Made by a program: the position numbers and the translations under genes. A DNA stretch of 64,000 bases from Oceanobacillus halophilus (GTDB lineage Bacteria; Bacillota; Bacilli; Bacillales; Amphibacillaceae): positions 87,415 to 151,414 of the forward strand of contig NZ_RBZP01000007.1 of assembly GCF_003628505.1 (NCBI RefSeq), written 5' to 3'. Positions within the stretch are counted from its first letter, which is position 1; each line of letters opens with the position of its first letter. Positions 50,001-59,225 of the stretch are shown here, piece after piece. Under the pieces are notes generated by a model, which saw only the letters and a program-made list of their open reading frames with translations, did no database searches and was not told where the DNA came from.

Positions 50001-51107
50001 TTATTTATTTAGTACTTCTTTCAAGACGTTAATAAAGAACTCATTCTCTTCTTTCGTTCCAATCGTTACTCGAACATATTCTGGGAGTCCCCAGATTTTT
50101 CCGTAGCGAACGATAACTCCTTTGGATAATAAATCATGATACAATTTTTCAGCATCCGGTCCAAGCTGTAGAAGGATAAAGTTACTTGTTGTTTCAACAT
50201 AATCTAGCCCTAAATCCGTAAATGCTTGATAAAGTTCTTTTGCTCCGGCTTCATTGCTTTCTATAGATGCTTCAACATGCTCATCATCTGATATTGCTGC
50301 TTTGGCAGCTGCCTGTGCCAGGCTGTTAACATTAAACGGTTCTTTCACCTTTAAGATTGTTTGAATAATAGACTCCGGCGCTACTCCGAATCCTACCCGA
50401 AGCCCAGCTAATCCATAAACTTTTGAGAATGTTTGAAGAACCAATACATTCTTTCCTGCTTTAATATAGTCCATGCCATTCGTATAATCATCAGCTGTTG
50501 CATAATGACTGTATGCACCATCAAAGACAACCAGTACACGTTCTGGAACCGCATCTAACAGGGCTTCAAAATCTGACTTAGCTAAATAGGTACCAGTAGG
50601 ATTATTCGGTGAGCAAATATAAAGCAGCTTCGTTTTATCTGTAATAGCATTTATCATCTTGTCGACATTAAACTGAAATCCCTCATCAAAAGGCACTTGA
50701 ACAACGGTTGCTCCCATTAAATCCGCCCCGAAATCATACTCACTAAAAGATGGATACGGTACAACAATCTCATCGCCTTCTTCAAGGAATGCTTCCGACA
50801 TTAACGTAATTAATTCATCTGCTCCGTTCGTAACGATAATTTGCTCTTTCTTCATATCTATCTTTTCGGCAATAGCCACTTTTAATGCAGCTGTATCTGC
50901 ATCTGGATAACGATTTAACTCAGCAAGTCCTGCAGAAATAGCTTGTACCCCTTTTGGTGAGGGGCCTAATGGATTTTCATTTGATGCTAGTTTAATAACC
51001 TTCTCTAAGCCTAACTCTTTCTGTAATTCCCAAATGGGTTTGCCAGGAGAATATGGTTTGATTCTGTCTAACACTTTACGTGGCTTAATTTCCTTTGTTG
51101 TTGCCAT
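50001..51107 (-). CDS. hisC: Histidinol-phosphate aminotransferase
   Basis: A 368-residue class I/II PLP aminotransferase. The PLP lysine is Lys229 in TFSKVYGLAGLRVGFG; ASNENPLGPSPKG near the N-terminus is typical of HisC. In Bacillales such enzymes can also serve in aromatic amino acid synthesis (tyrosine, phenylalanine), and hisC is often outside the his operon, as here. GGAAAGGATG lies upstream of the ATG. It is a single gene with a good terminator. Confidence 0.93.
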   Translation of the reverse strand: MATTKEIKPRKVLDRIKPYSPGKPIWELQKELGLEKVIKLASNENPLGPSPKGVQAISAGLAELNRYPDADTAALKVAIAEKIDMKKEQIIVTNGADELITLMSEAFLEEGDEIVVPYPSFSEYDFGADLMGATVVQVPFDEGFQFNVDKMINAITDKTKLLYICSPNNPTGTYLAKSDFEALLDAVPERVLVVFDGAYSHYATADDYTNGMDYIKAGKNVLVLQTFSKVYGLAGLRVGFGVAPESIIQTILKVKEPFNVNSLAQAAAKAAISDDEHVEASIESNEAGAKELYQAFTDLGLDYVETTSNFILLQLGPDAEKLYHDLLSKGVIVRYGKIWGLPEYVRVTIGTKEENEFFINVLKEVLNK

Positions 51108-51220
51108 TAAATATACATCCTTTCCTTCTGCTTTCTCCTATATGTAAGTTTTTATACATACCTTAATATTCTTTCTATTATATAATAAAAAAATCCAAGA
51201 TGGTAGGTGAAATATAGAGT

Positions 51221-51637
51221 CTATTGTAAAACTTCCAACTCTAATACGTGATTATTTTCTAGTTGATGAAAGATTTCTGGGGCTATTAATTCTTTTAATT
51301 GCATCTTCGTGGCCCAAACAAAATCAGTATGTTCATCAGATAAAGTTACATCATCATCATCTGCTTCACATAGATAATTCAAAAAAACCAACTGGCGACT
51401 CGGATCATCATTTATGGTAGATGCAAATAAGAGTTTCCTAGGCCTTATCCATATTCCAGTCTCTTCCTTAATTTCTCTTACAAGCGCGTCTTCCAATTCC
51501 TCGCCAAATTTCAATTTTCCACCTGCCATCTCCCACGTACCAGCGCCAACTTTGCTTTCCTCAGCCCGTTTAACAAGTAGTATCTTTCCTTTGTATATAA
51601 CAATACCTTTTACAACAACAACTGTTTTCCCTTCCAT
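51221..51637 (-). CDS. Nudix hydrolase
   Basis: 138 residues. The Nudix box is complete: Gly40-x5-Glu46-x7-Arg54-Glu55-Ile-x-Glu58-Glu59-x-Gly61-Ile. The family hydrolyses nucleoside diphosphates linked to other groups; the substrate here is unknown, with NTP or sugar-nucleotide clean-up possible. AGGAAG lies upstream of the ATG. It is not clearly in an operon: the next gene on the same strand (YkvR) ends 29 bases upstream. Confidence 0.9.
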   Translation of the reverse strand: MEGKTVVVVKGIVIYKGKILLVKRAEESKVGAGTWEMAGGKLKFGEELEDALVREIKEETGIWIRPRKLLFASTINDDPSRQLVFLNYLCEADDDDVTLSDEHTDFVWATKMQLKELIAPEIFHQLENNHVLELEVLQ

Positions 51638-51666
51638 GCGTGCACTTCCTGTCTAATGTTGATGTT

Positions 51667-51960
51667 CTAGTTTTTCTCTACTAATTCCAGTTCAAACTCA
51701 CCTACATTATCTTTTTCATAAAGATTCGTTATGGATGTTGAATAATTAGCTATTTTGGCTCGAAAAGATAAATTTTCGTCCGGGACATGGATTACAAAGT
51801 CATTTTTATACAGCAACTTGGTAATATCATGATACTCTTCGCTTTTTACTTTAAATTGAAAAGAAACTTTCCATTTTTCCTTCCCTTGTTTTTGAATTCT
51901 TGCTTTATGGAATTCCTCTGCTTTAATCTTATAATCATCTATCATAATTGTCGTACTCAT
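51667..51960 (-). CDS. ykvR: YkvR family protein (DUF3219)
   Basis: A 97-residue beta-rich protein. It shares with B. subtilis YkvR (as I recall it) the EYHDITKLLYKNDFVIHVP and ANYSTSITNLYE blocks, and nearly the same length. A structure of YkvR exists, but the function is unknown. It is cytosolic. AAGGGATG precedes the ATG. It lies between a Nudix gene and the GntR-ABC operon on the same strand, possibly an independent gene. Confidence 0.88.
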   Translation of the reverse strand: MSTTIMIDDYKIKAEEFHKARIQKQGKEKWKVSFQFKVKSEEYHDITKLLYKNDFVIHVPDENLSFRAKIANYSTSITNLYEKDNVGEFELELVEKN

Positions 51961-51992
51961 GAAATTACATCCCTTTTCTTAATTATAGTTTC

Positions 51993-52676
51993 TTAATCCA
52001 CAAAATTTATTTCTTCATCTATATCTAAGTCTATCCCTTCAGGAACACGAATGTAAATAAGTTCATCACCATGGAAAAAACCTTCCTCTATTAATTTCTC
52101 GCCTGTGAACTGCCTAACGGGGAATTCGGTTTTAAATGTTATGAATTCCAAATCCTCATATGCTGGTTCCCTTATTCTTAGAGTATTCGATGAAAAGTCG
52201 ATATCGGGCAGTGCTGTGAAATCTGCTACATTTACCCCCTCAACAAACGTAGGACTTTGGTAAAATATTGCTTCCACCTTTTCATCCAAATCCTCTACTT
52301 GATCTAAATAAATTGGAACATTGCTTCCCCAGTCATTTTCTGTGAAATGCACCTGCAGTTTATCACTATTGATATCAAATTCCCAACTCTTTCTTATGAG
52401 CGATGAATCTACTTCATCTAGCGTTTCCAAATTTAAGTGATGAAAGAGAGATGGAGCCGTATCGGGATCTATAGATTCATCGCTAACTATACTCTTATCC
52501 AATGGCAATAAGAAATACACGGCAGTTGCAAGGACTAAGATCATGACGTAGCTTAACAACATTCTCTTTACATTTTTCCCGCGGTTATTTATACGTTCGA
52601 TAAATTTGGAAAATAAAAATAGGACTCCAATGAATACCAAAAGTAAGATAATCGGAAGAACGGATATCGAAGTCAT
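51993..52676 (-). CDS. Membrane-anchored protein of the GntR-ABC operon
   Basis: 227 residues with two N-terminal membrane helices (about 6-26 and 40-60) and a large acidic extracellular domain (VSDESIDPDTAPSLFHHLNL onward). No family is recognised. It overlaps the permease gene by 4 nt, so it belongs to the operon as its last gene. Accessory proteins of this kind occur at the ends of YtrA-type ABC operons; a role beside the transporter is inferred from position only. Confidence 0.65.
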   Translation of the reverse strand: MTSISVLPIILLLVFIGVLFLFSKFIERINNRGKNVKRMLLSYVMILVLATAVYFLLPLDKSIVSDESIDPDTAPSLFHHLNLETLDEVDSSLIRKSWEFDINSDKLQVHFTENDWGSNVPIYLDQVEDLDEKVEAIFYQSPTFVEGVNVADFTALPDIDFSSNTLRIREPAYEDLEFITFKTEFPVRQFTGEKLIEEGFFHGDELIYIRVPEGIDLDIDEEINFVD

Positions 52677-53422
52677 TTTCTAACCTCCAATCGATTGGAA
52701 ATGAAAATAGCTGCAAGAAAACAGATTCCTGCCGTCAAAATAATTTTAGTTAGGGCGATGAAAAAGTTCGATTCCAAGAAATAAAAGGAACCAATATCAA
52801 GAATTACATCCTGATTTATGCGACTTAGCAGGTAAACTCCTCCAATAATGACTACAGGCACAATAATAATAAACATCTTACTTAATTGAACAACCGTGCC
52901 AATCAAATAGCCAAATGAACTAAACATAAATACATAGAGAATGGTTGTCAGTAATCCACTTATGAAAATACCGAATTCAGAAGACGTTCCTGCATGTAAG
53001 AATTCATAATTAAAGAAACTGAACATAATAACTTTCAGCAAATATCCAGATAATACTGCCGTTATTCCACTAAATATACTGGCTACAAATAAAAAGATGA
53101 TGTTAGACAAATTACTAGTTAACCTATTCGTAACGAAGATGAATTCATCCTCTTTATATGCTTTTGTTGTCAGCATAATTGCTGTAATGAATCCCCATAT
53201 CATGGTAAATACAATGACAATATCAGCTGAGAAAAGTCGAATGGTTATACCATTATAGCCTACAGAACTTGTTCCCATCGTACCCGTTCCACCTAATGAA
53301 AATAATAAAGCAAGCAGTTGGATAACAATGAGCGAACTGTACATACTAAGATTTGCTTTCACCTTATAAACGGACTGTTTTTTTACTACTTTTTGCAAAC
53401 GGACATTATTTAAAGACATCAT
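52673..53422 (-). CDS. ABC transporter permease, six-helix type
   Basis: About 249 residues with six membrane helices and no ATPase motifs. It follows the ATP-binding protein with a 17-nt overlap and precedes the anchored protein with a 4-nt overlap, as in YtrBC-like or bacitracin-type export operons. The start is ATG 53422, five bases after a GGGGG run; alternatives at 53425 (TTG) and 53419 (ATG) are adjacent. Substrate unknown. Confidence 0.78.
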   Translation of the reverse strand: MMSLNNVRLQKVVKKQSVYKVKANLSMYSSLIVIQLLALLFSLGGTGTMGTSSVGYNGITIRLFSADIVIVFTMIWGFITAIMLTTKAYKEDEFIFVTNRLTSNLSNIIFLFVASIFSGITAVLSGYLLKVIMFSFFNYEFLHAGTSSEFGIFISGLLTTILYVFMFSSFGYLIGTVVQLSKMFIIIVPVVIIGGVYLLSRINQDVILDIGSFYFLESNFFIALTKIILTAGICFLAAIFISNRLEVRK

Positions 53423-54296
53423 CAATGCCCCCTTTTGTTTGATCTGTTAAGTAAACACAGATATCGGAGGATGTGACAGAAGTTGTTTCCATTCCAAGTT
53501 GTCTTGCATTATCCAGTGGAATCCCCTCTTTTTTTACGACAGCATAGGTAGTGCCAGCTCCAATATTGTTCGTATGGAAGACCTCTTTATTCGCGATCCA
53601 TTGCCGAACCATTTCCGTTCTGCCAGTTAGTCCTACCGCATAATCCTTCAATTCATCTATCGGTAAGTGCAAACATTTACTGCCATCTTGTAATAACAGT
53701 ACATCCTCCAGCAAATCCTCCACCTCATCTAAATGATGGCTTGATATAATGATTGTTCTAGGGTACTCAAGATAGTCTCGCAATAATGCTCGATAAAAGT
53801 CTTTCCTTACAGCAGCATCCATTCCAGTCGTTGGCTCATCATATATCGTAAGTGCACACCTTGAAGCTAATCCAACAATCATATTAAAAGTACTTTTTTT
53901 CCCTTTAGAAAGATTTTCATGCTGCTGTTCCGGATGAAAGGAAAAGTAGTCAAATAATCGCTTGGCTAATTTCCCATTCCAATTTTCATAGAACACTTCA
54001 GCTTCCTGTAAAATCTCTGTTAATGTTAACGAAGCTGGAAAACTCATTTGATCATCAACGTAAATGGTATTTGCCGAAACATAAAGATTATTAAAAGGAT
54101 GTTGATTGAACACCTTTACTTCCCCGGATGATTCTCTCCAAAAGCCAGCAAGTATCTTTAGTAGAGTCGTTTTCCCTGCTCCATTCCTTCCAATTAAACC
54201 GGTAATTGTATTCTCCTTAATCGTGAATGATAAATCGCTTAATGCCCTAACTTTCCTTTGATTCTTCTTCAAACCCTCACAAGTTATCACGTTCAC
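53406..54296 (-). CDS. ABC transporter ATP-binding protein, YtrB-like
   Basis: A 296-residue ATPase. Walker A is GRNGAGKTT near residues 37-45 and Walker B is LTIYDEPTTG near 157-166; the signature is LSKGKKST rather than the canonical LSGGQ, which is frequent in this group. The C-terminal third has a variable domain. The start is GTG at 54296, overlapping the gntR stop by 4 nt (GTGA). With the GntR regulator it resembles YtrAB systems, often induced by cell-wall-active antibiotics; the inducer here is not known. Confidence 0.87.
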   Translation of the reverse strand: MNVITCEGLKKNQRKVRALSDLSFTIKENTITGLIGRNGAGKTTLLKILAGFWRESSGEVKVFNQHPFNNLYVSANTIYVDDQMSFPASLTLTEILQEAEVFYENWNGKLAKRLFDYFSFHPEQQHENLSKGKKSTFNMIVGLASRCALTIYDEPTTGMDAAVRKDFYRALLRDYLEYPRTIIISSHHLDEVEDLLEDVLLLQDGSKCLHLPIDELKDYAVGLTGRTEMVRQWIANKEVFHTNNIGAGTTYAVVKKEGIPLDNARQLGMETTSVTSSDICVYLTDQTKGGIDDVFK

Positions 54297-54676
54297 TTTG
54301 CATCCCCCTTACGTTTTTCCATACTTTCTTTGAGCATGCTAAACAGTTCCTCTTCCCTAACATGAAGTTGCTCCGCTTCTAGAGCCACTTCATCTAGGAG
54401 TCCTTTTAATTTTTGATTTTTTCGTTTGTCCGTAATAATTTCTTTCGCTTCATTGGTTACAAACTTTCCCAGACCTCGCCTCGTGTAAAGGATCTTCTCA
54501 TCTGCTAAGATATTTAATCCCTTCGCTGCAGTTGCCGGGTTAATTGTAAACATTTCTGCAAGCTTGTATTGCGAATAGACCTTTTCATCCACTTTAAAAT
54601 GTCCATTTAAAATTTCAGTCTCCAGCCATTCCGCAATCTGTACATAAATCGGTTTCGTTCCATCCGAATGAATCAA
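54293..54676 (-). CDS. GntR-family regulator, YtrA subfamily
   Basis: A 127-residue one-domain regulator: a winged HTH (about 8-75; PIYVQIAEWLETEILNGHF, then YKLAEMFTINPATAAKGLN) with a short helical dimerisation tail, as in YtrA. It starts at TTG 54676, seven bases after AGGAGG. The upstream DNA has inverted GTAAT/ATTAC repeats (about 54700-54735) that could be its operator. It should repress its own gntR-ABC operon. Confidence 0.88.
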   Translation of the reverse strand: MIHSDGTKPIYVQIAEWLETEILNGHFKVDEKVYSQYKLAEMFTINPATAAKGLNILADEKILYTRRGLGKFVTNEAKEIITDKRKNQKLKGLLDEVALEAEQLHVREEELFSMLKESMEKRKGDAK

Positions 54677-54750
54677 GCTTGCACCTCCTCATCTAAGTTA
54701 GTGCATTACCCTTGTAATGTAGTATATTACTGCTTGTATGAAAATGCAAC

Positions 54751-54783
54751 AAAAAAGATGCCTAAAATTTAGACATCTTTTTT
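54751..54783. terminator. Perfect palindromic terminator
   Basis: AAAAAAGATG/CATCTTTTTT with inner CTAAA/TTTAG pairing, T-runs on both strands. It ends the leftward acetyltransferase transcript before the GntR promoter. Confidence 0.9.
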
Positions 54784-54895
54784 AAAAGTAATTACTAGTA
54801 ACGTGTTTTAAAGGTTGACTTTAAAATAATTTGTGTGAACATTAGCCTTTTTCCTGTGAACTTTAGCATTTAAACAAGTCCTAACCAAATACTTT

Positions 54896-55408
54896 CTAAT
54901 CGATTCCAACTACCTTACTTCGTCTCTCCATCAGCAACACATCTCGCCAGATACCATCTAATTTTCCTAGAGACTCACGGATTCCAACTTCCCGAAAACC
55001 TAAACTTTTGTGTAACTTGATACTTGCTTCATTTTCGGGAAAAACCCCTGCTTGCAAAGTCCAAAAACCATTTGCTTCACTTTCTTTAATTAAAGCATCC
55101 AATAATTTCTTTCCTATTCCTTTTCCTACACTACTGGATGAAAGGTATATGCTTAACTCCGCTACACCATAAAAGGCGTCTTTTGTTGATATTGGTAATA
55201 AAGCAGCCCAGCCAATTACCTTACCAGCCTCTCTTATAACTAATCTGCAGTCTTCTACATATTTTTTATTCCACTCTTCTTTGGTTGGAGGAGTTGTGTC
55301 AAATGTCGCATTTCCAGTGTTAATTCCTTCGATATAAATTTCCCGTACCTCTTCCCAATCAGACTCTTTCATCCCATCGATAAATATAGTCCCAATCAAT
55401 TCCCTCAC
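54896..55408 (-). CDS. GNAT acetyltransferase, phosphinothricin/methionine sulfoximine type
   Basis: 170 residues. The pattern IREIYIEGINTGNATFDTTPPT followed by the acetyl-CoA site SVGKGIGKKLLDALI and LHKSLGFREVGIRESLGK is that of the PAT/YwnH subfamily, which acetylates phosphinothricin or methionine sulfoximine. Detoxification of a glutamine-synthetase inhibitor is the usual role. The start is uncertain: GTG 55408 is used here, but no start codon has a well-placed ribosome site. Confidence 0.83.
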   Translation of the reverse strand: MRELIGTIFIDGMKESDWEEVREIYIEGINTGNATFDTTPPTKEEWNKKYVEDCRLVIREAGKVIGWAALLPISTKDAFYGVAELSIYLSSSSVGKGIGKKLLDALIKESEANGFWTLQAGVFPENEASIKLHKSLGFREVGIRESLGKLDGIWRDVLLMERRSKVVGID

Positions 55409-55620
55409 CAGTCTTTCTACTTACGTTTCTTATATAATTTATGTCGTATTTTATATAAACTTTATACTTTTTAACTCAAAATAGTGTGGATTTTGTACAC
55501 ACTTAGGATTAGTCTGTGCATTCATTCGCTCCAATGTATTTGATTCGAACTTAAGCTTCTCAATTCCTGAAAAACCACTTGATTCCACTATCCACTGCTT
55601 AGAGTTCCCTTGTAAGAGCA

Positions 55621-56622
55621 TTATTTACTTCTTACTGTTTTAATAACTCCATCTACTATATCCCAAATCAATCCAATAGCAAGGATTGCGAGGATCCAAT
55701 TCGTAGCATTGTTCCAAATTTGTGTAACAACATGAAATGCTTCACTGCCTTCTGTAAACAATCCACGTTGTATTAATTCGTTGATAAAATTAGGATTCCA
55801 AACATCTGGTCCGTTTATCATAAATAGGACACCTACGAAAGATGCAATATTTATGATAGCGATAAGCATCACAAGATGATAAGACCATTTCCCATAAATT
55901 AATTTTATCACTTCTTTTAATATACCCAATCCTAGAATAAGAAGGAGGAACCATTGCACGTAAGTACCTTCATTTAAAAATGGAACAACTCCTCTAAATC
56001 CATTTTCCTGGAAGAACCATACACCGAAATAATCAGTAGAAAAAGCAAAGACCGCCATAATTATGACAAGAAATACGATTCCTGCAATTGATTCGCTACG
56101 CTTAATGCTCCCCTTAGGATTAGGAATAGGCGGTAAATCAGATGGTTTCCAGTCCTGTTCCTTTTTTAATTCTTGTAACCCATCCTCCTGATAATATTCA
56201 GCGATTGCAAAACCAATTATTGTCCATCCAACTGCCATTGGTAATCCAGTAAATATAGAAATAATCATTTCAATAAAATGATCAAGTATAGATACCGGAT
56301 TAATAATAATTTGAATGACGAATGATATACCTATACCAACGCTCATCGCGATTAAGACAATTTTTAGGACATAAAGAAACGTATCAAAGTATTCAGGACC
56401 GATTAGATATCTCTTTGTTCCACGATACTTTTGAGCTAATTTCTTTGGATTTCCTAACTCCTGCAAGACTTCTTCCACATATTCTTCATGTACTTCTCGG
56501 CCATTCACACGTTCTTCCAACATATCTTCAATAAGACCTCGAAGCTCACTTGCAATGTCTTCCCGCTGTGACTCTGGCAATTTTTGTGTCACAGCGTAAA
56601 TGTACCTGTCAATCAGTTCCAT
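55621..56622 (-). CDS. HAAS-domain membrane protein paired with PadR regulator
   Basis: About 333 residues. The N-terminal HAAS/DUF1700-type domain (LIDRYIYAVTQKLPESQREDIASELRGL, about 1-70) is followed by about six to seven membrane helices. HAAS proteins are commonly encoded beside PadR regulators and may act as anti-regulators or sensors. The start is ATG 56622, eight bases from GGAGG. The frame overlaps the end of padR by 14 nt, so the two are translated together. Confidence 0.82.
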   Translation of the reverse strand: MELIDRYIYAVTQKLPESQREDIASELRGLIEDMLEERVNGREVHEEYVEEVLQELGNPKKLAQKYRGTKRYLIGPEYFDTFLYVLKIVLIAMSVGIGISFVIQIIINPVSILDHFIEMIISIFTGLPMAVGWTIIGFAIAEYYQEDGLQELKKEQDWKPSDLPPIPNPKGSIKRSESIAGIVFLVIIMAVFAFSTDYFGVWFFQENGFRGVVPFLNEGTYVQWFLLLILGLGILKEVIKLIYGKWSYHLVMLIAIINIASFVGVLFMINGPDVWNPNFINELIQRGLFTEGSEAFHVVTQIWNNATNWILAILAIGLIWDIVDGVIKTVRSK

Positions 56623-56974
56623 CTTCATTCCCTCCTTTAGGATTAATCACATGATTTAAGCTTTCTACAATCCCTTTCCATTCCACGACCAATAGATCAT
56701 AAACCTCTTTTCCAGTTTCACTTAATAAGTAATATTTGCGTGGTCTTGTATCATTTGTATCCCATTGACTAGCGAGAAGACCTTGTTTTTCCAGTCTTCT
56801 TAACAATGGATATAATGTTCCTGGTTCTACCTGAATTCCTTTATCTCCAAGCATAGTAACAAGCGAATAACCATATTGAGGTTCTGATAGTTGACTCAAT
56901 ACTCCGATAGTTATCGTACCACGCCGCAATTCCTGCATTAATTTTTCCATATGTTTCTGGGCATCGCTCATCAT
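56609..56974 (-). CDS. PadR-family transcriptional regulator
   Basis: About 121 residues. A winged HTH (MQELRRGTITIGVLSQLSEP, then YGYSLVTMLGDKGIQVEPGTLYPLLRRLEKQGLL) matches the PadR pattern. It probably represses its own operon with the HAAS protein. The start is ATG 56974, five bases after AGGAG; the longer frame has no ribosome site. A sigma-A promoter at 56991-57020 carries ATAGT/ACTAT half-sites in its spacer. Confidence 0.9.
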   Translation of the reverse strand: MMSDAQKHMEKLMQELRRGTITIGVLSQLSEPQYGYSLVTMLGDKGIQVEPGTLYPLLRRLEKQGLLASQWDTNDTRPRKYYLLSETGKEVYDLLVVEWKGIVESLNHVINPKGGNEDGTD

Positions 56975-56990
56975 ATCAACTCCTAATTTC

Positions 56991-57020
56991 ATTATAGTAT
57001 ATGACGCACACTATTGTAAA
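56991..57020 (-). promoter_or_regulatory. Promoter and likely operator of the padR operon
   Basis: On the minus strand TTTACA (57015-57020) and TATAAT (56991-56996) are 18 bp apart. The spacer and -10 hold ATAGT and ACTAT half-sites 11 bp apart, a plausible PadR autoregulatory site. Confidence 0.7.
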
Positions 57021-57190
57021 TAAAACTATAATATATTAGGAAGATTATTTTATCATAAAAACCTTAATTGTTGACAAAAGTGTTTCCAATGCTTATTATC
57101 ACAATCAATTCAACAAAAATTAGTTTATATCCACAATTTGCATAATATATTATAAGAAATGCTAGTTCTATTTTTTAAGGAGATATGGAA

Positions 57191-57634
57191 ATGAAAATTT
57201 ATGTAGATGCCGATGCTTGTCCCGTGAAGGATATTGTAATAACAGAAGCAAAAAAAGCAGATTTACCTGTTACATTAGTTACCAGTTTTTCGCATTTTTC
57301 CAACGAAAAACAACCTGCTGGAGTGGAAACTATTTATGTGGATACAGGAGCCGATGCTGCAGATTATCGAATAATGAAGCTTGCAAAAAAAGGAGATATG
57401 ATTATTACACAAGATTATGGCTTAGCTTCTCTAGGTTTGGCGAAAGGTTGCCGCGTCCTTCATCATAAAGGATTTAGATATTCGAATGACAACATTGATC
57501 AGCTCCTGCAGACAAGATATTTAAGCGCCATGGCAAGGAAAAGCGGGAAACGGACTAAGGGACCTAGACCATTCACTGAAGAAGATCGTCTTAAATTTAA
57601 AGAGCTTTTTCTAGAGGAAATTAATCATGCATAA
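57191..57634 (+). CDS. yqxD: YaiI/YqxD family (DUF188) protein
   Basis: A 147-residue NYN/PIN-like protein. Conserved acidic motifs [13 protein letters not shown] and [11 protein letters not shown] flank a core ending in [23 protein letters not shown] follows. The fold suggests a nuclease, but no activity is proven for the family as far as I know. AAGGAG lies eight bases before ATG 57191; the ATG at 57185 is too close to it. Confidence 0.9.
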   Translation: MKIYVDADACPVKDIVITEAKKADLPVTLVTSFSHFSNEKQPAGVETIYVDTGADAADYRIMKLAKKGDMIITQDYGLASLGLAKGCRVLHHKGFRYSNDNIDQLLQTRYLSAMARKSGKRTKGPRPFTEEDRLKFKELFLEEINHA

Positions 57635-57639
57635 GAAAA

Positions 57640-57663
57640 GGGAAGGATTAAATTATCCTTCCC
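57640..57663. terminator. Convergent terminator, yqxD and sleL
   Basis: A 9-bp stem GGGAAGGAT/ATCCTTCCC with loop TAAATT, at the boundary of two convergent genes. Confidence 0.7.
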
Positions 57664-57667
57664 AAGT

Positions 57668-59079
57668 TCATCTTTTTCTAATGGTAAAGCTATTTTGCAA
57701 TACTGGCCAGTTTTGTGGAAATGTACTTCCCAGCACCCAGTAACTGACACCTCTTAATCCATATTCTTTCACGGTGTCATATTTCATCTGCATACTGCGT
57801 GCATCTTCGAACCATACTTCATGCTCCTGACCATTCTCATCCAGATACCTAAAGAAAGGAGATTGATAAGTTTGATCATATTGGATAGCAACTCCATATC
57901 TGGAGGCAAGCCGTACTGCTTCTTGCGGACTAACCGTACGCGCTAACGTCCCTTGTTGCCATGGTATTTTCCAGTCCCTTCCGTAAAGTGGTGCTCCCAT
58001 CATGATCTTTTCCGGTGGTATCACTGTTACTGCATAATCTAATACTTTACGAACCTCGCTTATGGGTGCAATAGCCCAGGGTTCGCCACCTGCCCACCCC
58101 CATTCATAAGTCATGATCACTACAAAATCCACAATCTCTCCATGTGCAGCGTAGTCATGGGCAACATAAAGAAGTCCTTGCTGATCAGCACTGATTTTTG
58201 GAGCAACTGCTGTTGAGACGTGATATCCCTCCGGGTGAAGTCTTGCAACAACTCTCCTCAGGAAGTTGTTATAATTGTCTCGGTCCTCGGGATAAACATA
58301 TTCAAATCGATATTTAACCCAGAGAAATTCTTTTGCCGAAGTGTTTCAAGAATATTGGTAATAAGAGTTTCCTGTATATTTGGATTCCGAAGAATTGCTG
58401 CAGCTAAATCAGAATCAAATGTATTGTTAGCAAAATTTGTTAAAGCTAGTAATGGCTCCACATTATTTGCGCGAGCTGCATTTAGCACAGGTGTATCTTG
58501 CAATGTTGTTATCGTCCCATCTTCTCTTGCTCCATAGGTAAAGGAGGACAAATAAGTAAAATGGCGTCCTAACATTAACACCTCTTGCCTTCCCTGTTCA
58601 TCAAACTTGGTAGCATAAGCATTTACTTCTTTTACAGGCTTACTAGCAGTTGGTATCCTAATTATTTGACCGATACTGATAGCAGACGGATTCGGTATAT
58701 AATTCGTCTGAAGAAGCTGATTAACAGGGACCCCGTATTGTGATGCAATTTCCCAAAGACTCTCCCCCGCTTGCACCACATGAGTAAAATAGGGCATCTG
58801 AAGTAATTGGCCTACATAAATTAAGGATGGATCAACAATTTGATTAGCATCTGCCAGATCTTGTAACGATACTCCATACCACTGGGCTATCGTCCATAAA
58901 TTATCCCCTGGCTGAATGACATATTCATCGTTTATTTCTGGTATGACAAGCGCCTGCCCAACGACAAGAATATTGGGATTATCTAACTGATTTACTACGA
59001 TAATCTGATTAATATCTGAAGCATGCATCTGTGCAATCCGCCACAATGACTCACCACTTTGCACAACATGAATTTGCAT
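57668..59079 (-). pseudogene. sleL: SleL/YaaH-like cortex-lytic glycosidase, broken by a frameshift
   Basis: Three LysM repeats (about residues 2-48, 50-95, 97-143: VVQSGESLWRIA, VIQPGDNLWTIA, VVQAGESLWEIA) precede a GH18 domain. The first frame ends at 58258 with GLNIDLNMFIP; the second frame continues EYVYPEDRDNYNNF ... to 57668. Restoring one T to the three-T run at 58304-58306 gives GLNIDFEYVYPED, the GH18 catalytic DxE motif, and a ~470-residue protein. SleL hydrolyses muramic-lactam cortex fragments during germination. Without the base the enzyme is truncated before its catalytic Glu. No signal peptide is seen, as in other SleL proteins. Confidence 0.85.
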
Positions 59080-59123
59080 ATATTCTCCCCCATTATTAAA
59101 AGCTACATATCATAATATTCAAA

Positions 59124-59133
59124 CAAACGTTTG
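59124..59133. repeat. CAAACGTTTG palindrome, copy 9
   Basis: In context AAACAAACGTTTGTCC, between sleL and the P450 gene, 20 kb from the nearest other copy. Confidence 0.8.
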
Positions 59134-59225
59134 TCCTATGACTTTAAATCTAGCGAGAAGCTGGGGGATGTTTTATGAGAACGATTACTAATCTATGACA
59201 TCCTTGAAAAACATTACCACTGGAT

